64,000 nucleotides of DNA from positions 53,546 through 117,545 of the forward strand of contig NZ_CABUOD010000011.1 in the NCBI RefSeq assembly GCF_902493135.1. The letters run 5' to 3'. Below, piece by piece: positions 33,374 to 40,794 of the stretch. Every line of letters starts with the position of its first letter. Within the stretch, counting starts at the first letter, position 1. Under the pieces are notes generated by a model. The model had not been told where the DNA came from. It searched no databases and saw nothing but the letters and a program-made list of their open reading frames with translations. Origin of the DNA: an uncultured Parabacteroides sp. (GTDB lineage: Bacteria > Bacteroidota > Bacteroidia > Bacteroidales > Tannerellaceae). A program made the position numbers and the translations under genes.

Positions 33374-34210
33374 TTAGTCCATTTTAAAGGTCAAAGCCAA
33401 TTGCGGATTCTTCGGTGGATAAAATGTTCCAATAATAATAAAAGGATTAGTACCTACATTATGAAATTTCTTGGTTGTTCCTAAGAAAAAATATATATCT
33501 TTTTTACACCATTCTGTGAAATATTTCTCTTTCACTTTTTCACATGCGACTTGTTCATTTCCATTAGCAGCAGCAAGGCAATTCCAATAAAGCATCCCTA
33601 ATTCCCAATCTTCAATCATGAGTTTTCGTTCTTTACCATCTTCTGATATAAACTTATATGAGAACTCATAAGGCAATTTTTTAGCTACTTTGAATATTCT
33701 TTTAGTTTCTTCTACATCAAATAAACTATGTTGGGCTTGATTGGCATATACAACATCTAATTTCTGCTTATTCCATTCTCTTGTAGATTCTTCCCAAACA
33801 AAATCAATAATTCTTTGAGGTTTAAATACGGCTAATGATGTTCCTATTTGAGGATTTTTGGCTTCTTCAATAAGCTCAGCCATATTATAACGGACATGTT
33901 TTAAAACAATAGACTTTCTTTTTGCCCAGCCATTTTTTGTACCAATTTCTCCTACTATTTTTATTTCATTATCTATATTTGCAGGACGAAAACTTTCTTT
34001 CCTAAAATCACTTGTGTTTTTAACCAAATCAAGTTCTATCCACTGCCATTTACTATATCTCTTATCATAACTTAATTTACGAAAAGGAATAGGATATATT
34101 CTTATCCAAGTGCCATCTTCCAAGAAACCAGCAGTACAAACTAATTCATCGTATTTTTCCGATAAAGTAGGGTATGTTTTTACAGCAATTAGAACTCGAG
34201 TTGTAGGCAT
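33374..34210 (-). CDS. Hypothetical protein, second gene of a DUF488 two-gene module
   Basis: 278 residues, family not recognised. Visible features: a soluble protein opening with TTRVLIAVKTYPTLSEKYDELVCTAGF and LEDGTWIRIYPIPFRKLSYD, a strand-rich start that looks like an OB/PUA-type beta barrel, then conserved-looking AVFKPQRIIDFVWEESTREW and, near the end, LGTTKKFHNVGTNPFIIIGTF. No membrane segment or signal. It starts 3 bases after the stop of the DUF488 gene, so the two are surely one operon. The pairing on an integrative element suggests a joint function in host-virus or host-element conflict; that is inference. Confidence 0.6.
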   Translation of the reverse strand: MPTTRVLIAVKTYPTLSEKYDELVCTAGFLEDGTWIRIYPIPFRKLSYDKRYSKWQWIELDLVKNTSDFRKESFRPANIDNEIKIVGEIGTKNGWAKRKSIVLKHVRYNMAELIEEAKNPQIGTSLAVFKPQRIIDFVWEESTREWNKQKLDVVYANQAQHSLFDVEETKRIFKVAKKLPYEFSYKFISEDGKERKLMIEDWELGMLYWNCLAAANGNEQVACEKVKEKYFTEWCKKDIYFFLGTTKKFHNVGTNPFIIIGTFYPPKNPQLALTFKMD

Positions 34211-34213
34211 GTT

Positions 34214-35113
34214 TTATAGATGTTTAAGGGTGTAAGTTATATCAGGTAGTTGCATTAAATATTTCGCAACTCTTCCTCTATGGCATTGTTTGTGACTTTC
34301 TTCAAAGCAAGTTAAAGCTACACGTTTCTCTGTATCAATCAATTCTCGGACATATAAAAGATAATCCCAATTTTCTTTTAGGGTAGATTTTTCATATGAC
34401 TCAAAAAGAATTTCATAATCTTTTTGTGATTTTAAATCTTGTCTTTGTTCTGATTCTATTCCCAGTTGCGGTATATGGATATATTTTATACCTACTCCTG
34501 TACATGCTTTCTCTAATTGACTTTTTGAAAATCCATATTTTTGACTATAGGCATTTTTACGGACATCACAGAGAATATGTACATCATTCACGAGGAGAAT
34601 ATTAATGTATTTTTCTAAAGAGCGTCCTTCATATCCTATAGTGAATAATTGAGGCTCTGTAAAGGTTCTTTTTTGCTTATCTATTACAGCTAATTCTTCC
34701 TCATTTAGCAAATTAATTGCTATTGTACTTTTTGTTGCGTAATAAGGATAATTAATATAAGTGTAACGAATTAACTCGTTTTGAGATAGACAACCAAATT
34801 TTTCTTTTATTTCTTTTATAGCTTGCTGTTCAAACATATCAAGCATCATCAAATAATTATTGGGTTGACAAATTTGTATTCTACGACCATTCTCGCTTTT
34901 TATAATACTTAAGTAGCCCAATTTAGCTAATGTCATTATATCCTGATTTGCTTGGAATGAAAAACAACCATAGTAATAAGGAATAAAATCAAATGCTTTT
35001 TCCTCTTGTTTCCTTGTAAAAAGAAACAAATATTTCTGAAGTTGTTTGGCAGTCAAATGACCGCCAAATGCTTCAATCAATGCTAATAATATTTTTCTTC
35101 TATAATATAACAT
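34214..35113 (-). CDS. DUF488-domain protein with N-terminal winged-helix-like domain
   Basis: 299 residues. About 1-150: RRKILLALIEAFGGHLTAKQLQKYLFLFTRKQE and FDFIPYYYGCFSFQANQDIMTLAKLGYL resemble a SocA/Panacea-type or PaaX-like winged-helix domain. About 155-299 is DUF488: LFTIGYEGRSLEKYINILLVNDVHILCDVRKNAYS, KYGFSKSQLEKACTGVGIKYIHIPQLGI and the C-terminal VALTCFEESHKQCHRGRVAKYL with the family's C-x-E-x-x-x-x-x-CHR motif. DUF488 has no settled function but recurs in defence islands and near restriction-like genes. The ATG at 35113 lies only 4 bases after a -7 box, so the message may be leaderless. Confidence 0.85.
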   Translation of the reverse strand: MLYYRRKILLALIEAFGGHLTAKQLQKYLFLFTRKQEEKAFDFIPYYYGCFSFQANQDIMTLAKLGYLSIIKSENGRRIQICQPNNYLMMLDMFEQQAIKEIKEKFGCLSQNELIRYTYINYPYYATKSTIAINLLNEEELAVIDKQKRTFTEPQLFTIGYEGRSLEKYINILLVNDVHILCDVRKNAYSQKYGFSKSQLEKACTGVGIKYIHIPQLGIESEQRQDLKSQKDYEILFESYEKSTLKENWDYLLYVRELIDTEKRVALTCFEESHKQCHRGRVAKYLMQLPDITYTLKHL

Positions 35114-35117
35114 ATTG

Positions 35118-35125
35118 CAAAAGTA
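35118..35125 (-). promoter_or_regulatory. -7 box of the DUF488-module promoter (TACTTTTG)
   Basis: Exact TAnnTTTG match on the minus strand. It ends 4 bases before the ATG of the DUF488 gene, so transcription would start at or inside the start codon region. Confidence 0.5.
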
Positions 35126-35190
35126 AGAAAACTCTCTGCATTTTCGTGTTAAATATGGCTCTTTTATTTTATTACTCTATAATAAACACC

Positions 35191-35198
35191 TATCTTTG
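35191..35198 (+). promoter_or_regulatory. Outward-facing -7 box near the right end of the element (TATCTTTG)
   Basis: Exact TAnnTTTG match on the plus strand with no gene ahead before attR. In the excised circle it would read across attP toward the integrase gene. No convincing -33 box is seen. Confidence 0.35.
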
Positions 35199-35318
35199 CA
35201 TCAACTCAAACAACCACCGCAACACCAAGCAATCTAAAGAATTACACACGTGGGGTTATTAGTGGGAGAAAGAATTAAGAGCTTGCTAAGATATTGAGTA
35301 CGTGAGGAATAGAATTAA

Positions 35319-35341
35319 GGTTCATCTTCCGTACGGACCGC
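35319..35341. other. Right attachment site (attR), diverged copy of the tRNA-Asp 3' end
   Basis: GGTTCATCTTCCGTACGGAC followed by CGC equals the tRNA-Asp 3' end (25365-25387) at 17 of 23 positions. It is followed by a terminator like that expected after the original tRNA gene. Confidence 0.6.
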
Positions 35342-35350
35342 CAGAAATAA

Positions 35351-35387
35351 AAAAGCCTTTGGTTCATTGCGAATCAAAGGCTTTTTT
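35351..35387 (+). terminator. Intrinsic terminator, probably the original tRNA-Asp terminator
   Basis: AAAGCCTTTG and CAAAGGCTTT pair around GTTCATTGCGAAT and a T-run follows. It lies 10 bases after attR, where the uninterrupted tRNA gene would have ended. Confidence 0.75.
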
Positions 35388-35570
35388 ATTTTTCATCCGA
35401 GAATCTGTGATTTTGTTGAAAATGGCCCACATCTGCCCGACGATAAACTTTTCCAAATGGCGATTGGCTGGTGTATCACATATTGCCGAACGAAAAGGAA
35501 AGGTATTGTCTCCAATACATATCGGGTGAGACGGAATAAAGATTATAGGGCAGTGAGGCGGGTATAAAAT
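35388..35570. other. Noncoding gap between the element and the tRNA pair
   Basis: Short open frames exist on the plus strand (for example near 35367-35567) but have no start signals or recognisable protein. It may be old gene debris. No repeat or RNA gene was recognised. Confidence 0.5.
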
Positions 35571-35608
35571 AAAAAAGACCTGAAAGAAAAATCTTCCAAG
35601 TCTTTTTT
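35571..35608 (-). terminator. Terminator of the tRNA-Thr/tRNA-Tyr transcript
   Basis: AAAAAAGAC and GTCTTTTTT pair around a 20-base centre; read on the minus strand it ends in a T-run just after the tRNA-Tyr 3' end. Confidence 0.7.
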
Positions 35609-35610
35609 AG

Positions 35611-35693
35611 TGGGCAGTGATGGATTCGAACCACCGAAGGCGAAAGCCAGCTGAGTTACAGTCAGCCCCATTTGGCCACTCTGGTAACTGCCC
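35611..35693 (-). tRNA. tRNA-Tyr (GTA)
   Basis: 83 bases with acceptor arms GGGCAGT/ACTGCCC and discriminator A, anticodon loop CTGTAAC (anticodon GTA), a long variable arm (class II) and T arm GGTTCGAATCC. It is 5 bases after tRNA-Thr in the same transcript. Confidence 0.96.
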
Positions 35694-35698
35694 TTTAG

Positions 35699-35772
35699 AG
35701 CCTCTTGTCGGATTCGAACCAACGACCCCGAGATTACAAATCACGTGCTCTGGCCAACTGAGCTAAAGAGGC
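35699..35772 (-). tRNA. tRNA-Thr (TGT)
   Basis: 74 bases with acceptor arms GCCTCTT/AAGAGGC, anticodon loop TTTGTAA (anticodon TGT) and T arm TTGGTTCGAATCC. It is the first gene of a two-tRNA transcript with tRNA-Tyr. Confidence 0.95.
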
Positions 35773-35815
35773 ATTCATTTTTTATCAGTGTCAATCTCTC
35801 TCTCGATTGCGGGTG

Positions 35816-35823
35816 CAAAGGTA
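35816..35823 (-). promoter_or_regulatory. -7 box of the tRNA-Thr/Tyr promoter (TACCTTTG) and leader hairpin
   Basis: On the minus strand TACCTTTGCACCCGCAATCG and AGAGAGAGATTG follow each other, nearly identical to the tRNA-Asp promoter and leader at 25269-25300, including a CAATC/GATTG hairpin. Confidence 0.6.
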
Positions 35824-35878
35824 CGCATTATTTTTAATTATGCAACAGTTTGGTGACATAATGTGTGATATTTTTACA

Positions 35879-35915
35879 GAAAAAACTCTCCGAGCTCTGT
35901 TGGGGACTCGGAGAG
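35879..35915 (-). terminator. Intrinsic terminator of trxA
   Basis: CTCTCCGAG (35886-35894) and CTCGGAGAG (35907-35915) form a perfect 9-bp stem; on the minus strand a T-run follows. It lies about 30 bases after the thioredoxin stop. Confidence 0.85.
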
Positions 35916-35944
35916 GACTTCTTATTTACGTAGGGATGTTGTCA

Positions 35945-36307
35945 TTATTTCTTCAAAAGTACCTCATCTATAGCCTTTTTGAAATCAGCCTTTCCCATTG
36001 CGCCTTTTGCCATCTGCGGTTGCCCTTCCATCGGGCAGAAAAGAAGGGAAGGAATGCTTCTGATGCCGAAAGAGGCGGCCAGTTCCTCTTCTTTTTCCGT
36101 GTCGACCTTATAGATATCGATTTTTCCGGCATACTCTTCCGCTAATTCTTCCAGGATAGGAGCGACCATCTTGCAAGGTCCGCACCAGGTTGCATAGAAA
36201 TCCACGATGCAAGGCTTGTCGCCCTCATATACCCATTTGTCGGGGCTGGCTTCGTAGTTCGCTACTTTTTTCAGGAATTCCGCTTTTGTCAATTCTTGTA
36301 CTTTCAT
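35945..36307 (-). CDS. trxA: Thioredoxin
   Basis: Dithiol-disulfide oxidoreductase, 120 residues. The active site is DFYATWCGPCKMVAP (WCGPC). The cis-Pro region is FGIRSIPSLLFCP. No signal peptide is present, so it is cytoplasmic. GGAG lies 6 bases before the ATG, a stronger ribosome binding site than most here. The promoter is at 36359-36366 and a terminator follows the gene, so it is a single-gene transcript. The middle insert with an extra Cys (LFCPMEGQPQ) is usual for Bacteroidetes thioredoxins. Confidence 0.95.
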   Translation of the reverse strand: MKVQELTKAEFLKKVANYEASPDKWVYEGDKPCIVDFYATWCGPCKMVAPILEELAEEYAGKIDIYKVDTEKEEELAASFGIRSIPSLLFCPMEGQPQMAKGAMGKADFKKAIDEVLLKK

Positions 36308-36358
36308 ATTTATTCTCCTTATTAATTGAGGTTTATATTCTGTTTATTAATTATATAA

Positions 36359-36366
36359 CAAAGTTA
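36359..36366 (-). promoter_or_regulatory. -7 box of the trxA promoter (TAACTTTG)
   Basis: Exact TAnnTTTG match on the minus strand 52 bases upstream of the trxA ATG. Confidence 0.6.
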
Positions 36367-36458
36367 CGCTATTTATTCCGTTCCATTGTCGGATATTTTT
36401 CCCTTATAATTGTCAATATTGCTATATCTGTCGGATATCGGTCATATTGCAAATAAAA

Positions 36459-36488
36459 AAGCCGTCCGGTAGTTTGCCCGACGGCTTT
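36459..36488 (-). terminator. Intrinsic terminator of the superoxide dismutase gene
   Basis: AAGCCGTC and GACGGCTT pair around a 13-base loop; on the minus strand TTTTTT follows. It lies 27 bases after the sod stop. Confidence 0.85.
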
Positions 36489-36514
36489 GGTCTGGAGTTT
36501 AAAGGACCTGACTA

Positions 36515-37090
36515 TTAAAATCTTTTGCTAACGGCATCCCAATCAACGATCTTCCACAAAGCATTCAAATGATCGGGACGGCGATTCTGGTAATCGAGGT
36601 AGTAGGCATGTTCCCAGACGTCGAATCCCAGGATCGGCTTCAATCCGTGAGCAGCCGGGTTGCTACCGTTAGCTTCTTTGGTAATTGAAAGTTTTCCGTC
36701 TTTATCTTTGGCCAGCCATACCCAGCCTGAGCCGAACAAGCCTGTTCCGGCCGTCACGAATTCTTTCTGGAAGTTCTCGAACGACCCCCAAGTCGCGTCG
36801 ATCGCCTTGGCAAGAGCGCCGGTCGGTCTGCCGCCGCCATACGGTGAGAATTGGGTGAAATAGAGATTATGATTGAGCGTCTGTCCGGCATTGTTGAAAA
36901 TAGCGCCGTCGGATTCTGCCACGATCTGTTCCAGCGTCGCGTTTTCGAACTTGGTCCCCTGAATCAGGTTGTTCAGGTTATTTACATACGTCTGTAAATG
37001 TTTGCCATGATGAAACTCTATCGTTTCTTTACTTATGACCGGTTCCAGCGCATTGGCTGCATAGGGTAACTGGATTAATTCAAATTTCAT
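36515..37090 (-). CDS. sodB: Iron/manganese superoxide dismutase
   Basis: Converts superoxide to peroxide and oxygen. It has 191 residues from MKFELIQLPYAANALEPVIS, the standard SOD N-terminus. Metal ligands in place: His26-27 region (EFHHGKHLQTYV), a second His in QTLNHNLYFTQF, Asp in DVWEHAYYLDYQNRR with the following His. GSGWVWLAKD and the Gly-Gly-Gly context (FSPYGGGRPTG) point to the Fe-type or cambialistic form. In frame upstream lies a start (37174) that would add MLTLCLSLLLLITNN, which looks like a signal peptide. I prefer the short start because the family is cytoplasmic and the extension is unusual. Confidence 0.95.
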   Translation of the reverse strand: MKFELIQLPYAANALEPVISKETIEFHHGKHLQTYVNNLNNLIQGTKFENATLEQIVAESDGAIFNNAGQTLNHNLYFTQFSPYGGGRPTGALAKAIDATWGSFENFQKEFVTAGTGLFGSGWVWLAKDKDGKLSITKEANGSNPAAHGLKPILGFDVWEHAYYLDYQNRRPDHLNALWKIVDWDAVSKRF

Positions 37091-37290
37091 AACTTTTTCT
37101 TTTTTATCTGTTATTTGACTATCATTACTATTATTTGTTATCAACAATAATAAACTGAGACATAATGTAAGCATGATCCATCTGTTTTATGTTGTTTCTA
37201 CTATTCTAACATTCCCTGCTTGAAATTTGTTCATTGAATGAAATGCATATTATTATTGCGGGATAGACTTTATCTATGAACGGAATGTAC

Positions 37291-37298
37291 TATCTTCG
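37291..37298 (+). promoter_or_regulatory. -7 box upstream of the 113-residue ORF (TATCTTCG)
   Basis: One mismatch to TAnnTTTG, 26 bases upstream of the ATG at 37324. It falls inside the longer in-frame reading, which supports the shorter start. Confidence 0.45.
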
Positions 37299-37323
37299 CC
37301 AACCAATTAAAATAAACATAAGA

Positions 37324-37665
37324 ATGACAAAAATTCAGGAGACACTGGCGGCATTGCCGGAAGAAAAAAAAGCTTTATTCGTCCCGGTATTCGGGGATAT
37401 GGAGATGTTTTATACGACGGTTTATCTGATTGCCCGCAACGAGCATGTGACGGAGCAGGAGAAACCCGACCGTTATGAAGACCGCCTGCAGGTGATCCGC
37501 CGGATCCGCAGCAAGGTGGAGAAATTGGTGAGTTCTTTCGGGTTGGACGGCTCGGAGATCGTGGCGGATATCGCCAGCGATTATTTTGAAGATTACGTGA
37601 ATTACAAGGAACCGGATATCCGGATGACGAATGAGGAGTTTATCAGGATTATTAAGAAGTTGTGA
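37324..37665 (+). CDS. Hypothetical protein (113 residues)
   Basis: Starts MTKIQETLAALPEEKKALFV. It is a soluble, highly charged, helical protein with no signal peptide. A middle block reads NEHVTEQEKPDRYEDRLQVIRRIRSKVEKL, and the end is DYFEDYVNYKEPDIRMTNEEFIRIIKKL. I recognise no domain; the pattern looks like a small conserved Bacteroidales protein. It is transcribed alone, and a GGTTGTCAAAA-ended palindromic element follows directly. Confidence 0.75.
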   Translation: MTKIQETLAALPEEKKALFVPVFGDMEMFYTTVYLIARNEHVTEQEKPDRYEDRLQVIRRIRSKVEKLVSSFGLDGSEIVADIASDYFEDYVNYKEPDIRMTNEEFIRIIKKL

Positions 37666-37676
37666 TTTATGATGGA

Positions 37677-37818
37677 GGTTGTCAAAAGAAAATCCTGCTT
37701 ACAATAGACATAATTTAGGCACGGATTTCACGGATTTACACGGATAAATTTATTATCTTTCCGTGTAATCCGTGTAATCCGTGCCTTAAAGATCGTGATA
37801 AAGGAGTTTTGACACACC
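37677..37818. repeat. Palindromic MITE-like element with GTTTTGACACACC end
   Basis: About 142 bases with inverted ends (GGTTGTCAAAAG / GTTTTGACACACC) and inner arms of tandem units: GGCACGGATTTCACGGATTT then ACACGG on one side, CCGTGTAATCCGTGTAATCC then GTGCC on the other. Same terminal sequence and plan as 11497-11646 but different inner units. It lies between convergent genes. Confidence 0.7.
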
Positions 37819-37829
37819 TTCATTACAAA

Positions 37830-40355
37830 TTATTTCAGTTTTTCTTCCAGCAGTTTCATATAGTAGCCGCCGACGACCGAACGGGCCTGGAATCCGCGTT
37901 GCGTACCGTCGGAAGTGTAATGCCAGTCGCTCAACGGGACGCGTGAGGTCGTTTCGTTGGCGTACTTCCAGACCGGAAGCACAAGCGCTTCGAAATCGGC
38001 CGCATTGCCGGTCAGGCAGGCGCTCCACAGAATCCAATCGGATTTGGTATAATCCTCGCGATTGTCCAGCGGCAGGCCGTATTTGTTTTGTTTGGTCTTA
38101 TAATAAGCAGTTTCCGCTTCGGCTATTTCCGCAGGGAAAATATTCAGCCCTAACAGGCGGTCCCAAACCAAGTTGTACTTCTGGCTCCATGTGCCGGACT
38201 TGTCGAAGGTCAGCTTATAGTGATCTCCGTCTTTTGCCATCGAGATCCATTTTCCGGCCATTTCACGGGCTGTCGCCAGGTAGGAATCCGCTATCTCCTT
38301 CTTTCCCAACATCCCGGCCATCTTGCCGTAGCCGGCTATCCCCATGATCGCCTTGATGGACAGGTTGGTGTTGTGGGCGAAATGGCCGGCGAAATCGTCC
38401 GTGCATAACTGGTTGTCCGGGTCGAGACCTTCTTTCTTCAGATAATCGGCCCAGGTCGTCAACACATCCCAATGTTTGGCTGCATAATCCGCATTCCCTT
38501 CGATTGTCGCGATGGCCGTTGCGAGGATCAGCATATTGCCGGATTCTTCGACCGGCATGTCGCCGCCGTAGGTCTGTCCGTTAGCCTGCGGATAGGTCCC
38601 GACATCGTGCGAGGGGAACGGCTTGTTCCATTTGCCGCTTTCGCTGTAGTAGAAGATCGGGTTCATCATGCCTTTCAGGAGTTCGGGGTTATAGCATAAG
38701 AAGAGCGGCGCCGAAGGGTAGGTGATATCGACCGTCCCGATCGAGCCGTTGCTGAAATTCTCTTTCGACAGGAATAGCAGGTTGCCTTCCTTGTCTGTCA
38801 CCAACTTATGTGCTGAGACAGCTTGACGATAGGCCAGGGCGCACAGCTCGGCATATTTTTGTCCGCCGGCGGCCGCCGTTTCCTGCATCAGGCGTCCGTC
38901 GAAGTCCGCACACCGTTTCATCATTCCGGCATACTCTTTCTGGCCTTTGGCGAAGGCATCGAAAATGTCCGTCTGCCCGTCGTGCTTCCAGTATGCCATC
39001 CGGTTGTCATTGAAATACTGGATCGCATACAGATCGTCATATCCGATCAACAAGTGCCCTGACACGGTCTTTTCGTTTACCTTGCCCAGGTTGTCGGAGT
39101 AGGCGAGGACCGTCATCTGTTTTTCCATATCCGGAGACACATTCTCCGCTTTGCCGGACAGTCTGCCGTCGGCCATGAATGCTTTCTTGGCAGCATAGTA
39201 TTCGTCGATGGCGACTGTCACGTCCGGAGATTGCGCGGCTGAAAGATAGAAATAGCCCCAGTCGATGCGAAGGTCGTCTCCCTTCTTGCCCAAAACTTCC
39301 TGGTCGACAGAGCCGGTCTTCAGATAGACATACCCGTCTTTTTCGATCTTTTCGAAGGTGACAGGCTGGTCTGTCGTGTTGACGGCCCATTGCGGGGTCG
39401 CTTCGAGGTATAACCGGACATCATGTGCCCGGCCATCCAACGAACGGGCCTGATACGTGATATAATTGTACGGGGCGGTCATGGCCTCCAAGTCGTCCAT
39501 CAGCATCGGGGCCGTGAAGATCAGATCCAGCTCGACAGGGCCGCATTCGAACGTATAGTACGTTTGTGTCGGCATGACGGTGGTCGACTTCTGGACCGCT
39601 TTGTCGTCAAACGTATCCCCGCGTTTTACCTTCTTCATGATTCCCATGTCCACATAGGCGCCCCCGCCGTTGTTGCGGCAGTGGGCGGCCAGGATGTTCC
39701 CCGTCGGTTTTAACGTGCTGGCCACTTCCTGCGGGATTTCCTTCAGCAGGTCGTAATCCAGCCCGTTGCCGGTCACTGCAACCTGCCTGCCGTTGATGTA
39801 CAGTTCGATATTGTCGTCGTGCGAATATTGCAGGAACAGATCTTCTTTGTCCGTCCCTTCGGGCCAGTCGAACGAGCGGCGTACCCAGATGTCGCCTTCC
39901 TGCCAGGGAGTGGAGCGATACGGATTGTCGTCCGTCCCGAATGCTGCCTTGCCCGTTTTCCAACCTTTCGCCTCGTAATCGACGGCGGTCCATTCCCCTT
40001 CCGGCCGGCCGAATGTGTAGGTCGCCTCCCATAAGCCGGAAGCCGCCGTGCCGATAACCGGCGTCACCTCTACTTTGTCCGCTCCCATGAACCGGTATGA
40101 AACGCCGTCGACGCGCAGGCTTCCCAACAGCGGGAAGTTGCGGCCGGTCCAGTGGCGCACGCTTTCTTCGTTCAGGCGGTCGGCAAACGACCAGGCGCTG
40201 GTGTACGGGTCGATGGTCACCAGCGGTGTTGCCGGCGCCCGTAATTCGTTTTTGGCTGCAGGGGCATATACTTCGCTTGCGATACGCGTGTTCGACGAAC
40301 AAGCGCTCAACAAAGCGGCCGTACAAGCCGACAGCAGCATGATTTGTCTTTTCAT
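37830..40355 (-). CDS. DUF4965/DUF5127 (glutaminase GtaA-like) lipoprotein
   Basis: 841 residues. The signal peptide with lipobox (MKRQIMLLSACTAALLSACS) predicts a lipoprotein. About 40-330: TPLVTIDPYTSAWSFADRLNEESVRHWTGRNFPLLGSLRVDGVSYRFMG is the N-terminal block typical of Bacteroidetes members, followed by a jelly-roll insert with YINGRQVAVTGNGLDYDLLKE. Then come DUF5127 (CGPVELDLIFTAPMLMDDLE) and, from about 470, the helical DUF4965/DUF1793 region (DITYPSAPLFLCYNPELLKGMMNPIFYYSES, then WDRLLGLNIFPAEIAEAETA). Fungal homologues are described as glutaminases; the true substrate in gut Bacteroidetes is not established, and a glycan-related role is possible. It stands alone on its strand. Confidence 0.88.
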   Translation of the reverse strand: MKRQIMLLSACTAALLSACSSNTRIASEVYAPAAKNELRAPATPLVTIDPYTSAWSFADRLNEESVRHWTGRNFPLLGSLRVDGVSYRFMGADKVEVTPVIGTAASGLWEATYTFGRPEGEWTAVDYEAKGWKTGKAAFGTDDNPYRSTPWQEGDIWVRRSFDWPEGTDKEDLFLQYSHDDNIELYINGRQVAVTGNGLDYDLLKEIPQEVASTLKPTGNILAAHCRNNGGGAYVDMGIMKKVKRGDTFDDKAVQKSTTVMPTQTYYTFECGPVELDLIFTAPMLMDDLEAMTAPYNYITYQARSLDGRAHDVRLYLEATPQWAVNTTDQPVTFEKIEKDGYVYLKTGSVDQEVLGKKGDDLRIDWGYFYLSAAQSPDVTVAIDEYYAAKKAFMADGRLSGKAENVSPDMEKQMTVLAYSDNLGKVNEKTVSGHLLIGYDDLYAIQYFNDNRMAYWKHDGQTDIFDAFAKGQKEYAGMMKRCADFDGRLMQETAAAGGQKYAELCALAYRQAVSAHKLVTDKEGNLLFLSKENFSNGSIGTVDITYPSAPLFLCYNPELLKGMMNPIFYYSESGKWNKPFPSHDVGTYPQANGQTYGGDMPVEESGNMLILATAIATIEGNADYAAKHWDVLTTWADYLKKEGLDPDNQLCTDDFAGHFAHNTNLSIKAIMGIAGYGKMAGMLGKKEIADSYLATAREMAGKWISMAKDGDHYKLTFDKSGTWSQKYNLVWDRLLGLNIFPAEIAEAETAYYKTKQNKYGLPLDNREDYTKSDWILWSACLTGNAADFEALVLPVWKYANETTSRVPLSDWHYTSDGTQRGFQARSVVGGYYMKLLEEKLK

Positions 40356-40794
40356 TTTGTCTTTTTATTATTGTTGATGATTCTGAATAATTCCCCTTCG
40401 GCCGCCCGAAGTTAAAGAGAAAAAACGACAGCCGGAAATTGCAGGGCCCTGCTACCGGCATATTGCAAGATTATTGAAAGCAATTGCATGATTTTTGAAA
40501 TATCAAAATGTCAATGTCCCCCCGTGTAAATCGGATTAGTACCCCATGTTTTTGGAATTAGTAGCAAGGGTAATATTTTTTAACATATCTAATAGGAGGC
40601 AATAACGCCTGTTTTTGTGTCGAAATGATATCCGGCTTGTTTTAATGGGATTGAAATAAAATTGAAATAACTTTTTTTGTGCTTCTACTCTATGTATATA
40701 TGGTAGATAACGCCTACATTTGCCGATTGCAGCAGTGCTGCGGTAAAAAGGGATAAGATTAGTGGATAAAATTAGGCTTTTTAGGCAAAAATCG
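40356..40794. other. Intergenic region with a promoter (TACATTTG, 40715-40722) for the plus-strand operon
   Basis: No gene seen between divergent genes. TACATTTG at 40715-40722 is an exact -7 box about 73 bases upstream of the phosphoethanolamine transferase ATG. A short CGGC...GCCG pairing and AT-rich sequence fill the rest. Confidence 0.5.

Larger units (their letters stand above)
25365..35341. mobile_element. Integrative (probably mobilizable) element of about 10 kb in tRNA-Asp
   Basis: The left border is the tRNA-Asp 3' end (GGTTCGAG...CACCGC, 25365-25387). The right border is a diverged copy at 35319-35341 (17 of 23 positions equal). Both ends also share CACGTGG-TTATT-GTGGGA-type sequence (near 25488-25508 and 35248-35269), possibly integrase arm sites. 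Inside are a tyrosine integrase next to attL, HTH, DUF3876 and DUF3408 genes, an oriT-like region with a MobA-like protein, and cargo. The interior is clearly more AT-rich than its flanks, a sign of transfer. No relaxase, coupling protein or conjugation genes were seen. Confidence 0.85.

Noticed and set aside
37091..37174. Signal-peptide extension of superoxide dismutase
   Set aside because: An in-frame upstream start would add MLTLCLSLLLLITNN, but the standard family start MKFELIQLPY is present and a secreted form would be unusual; not excluded.
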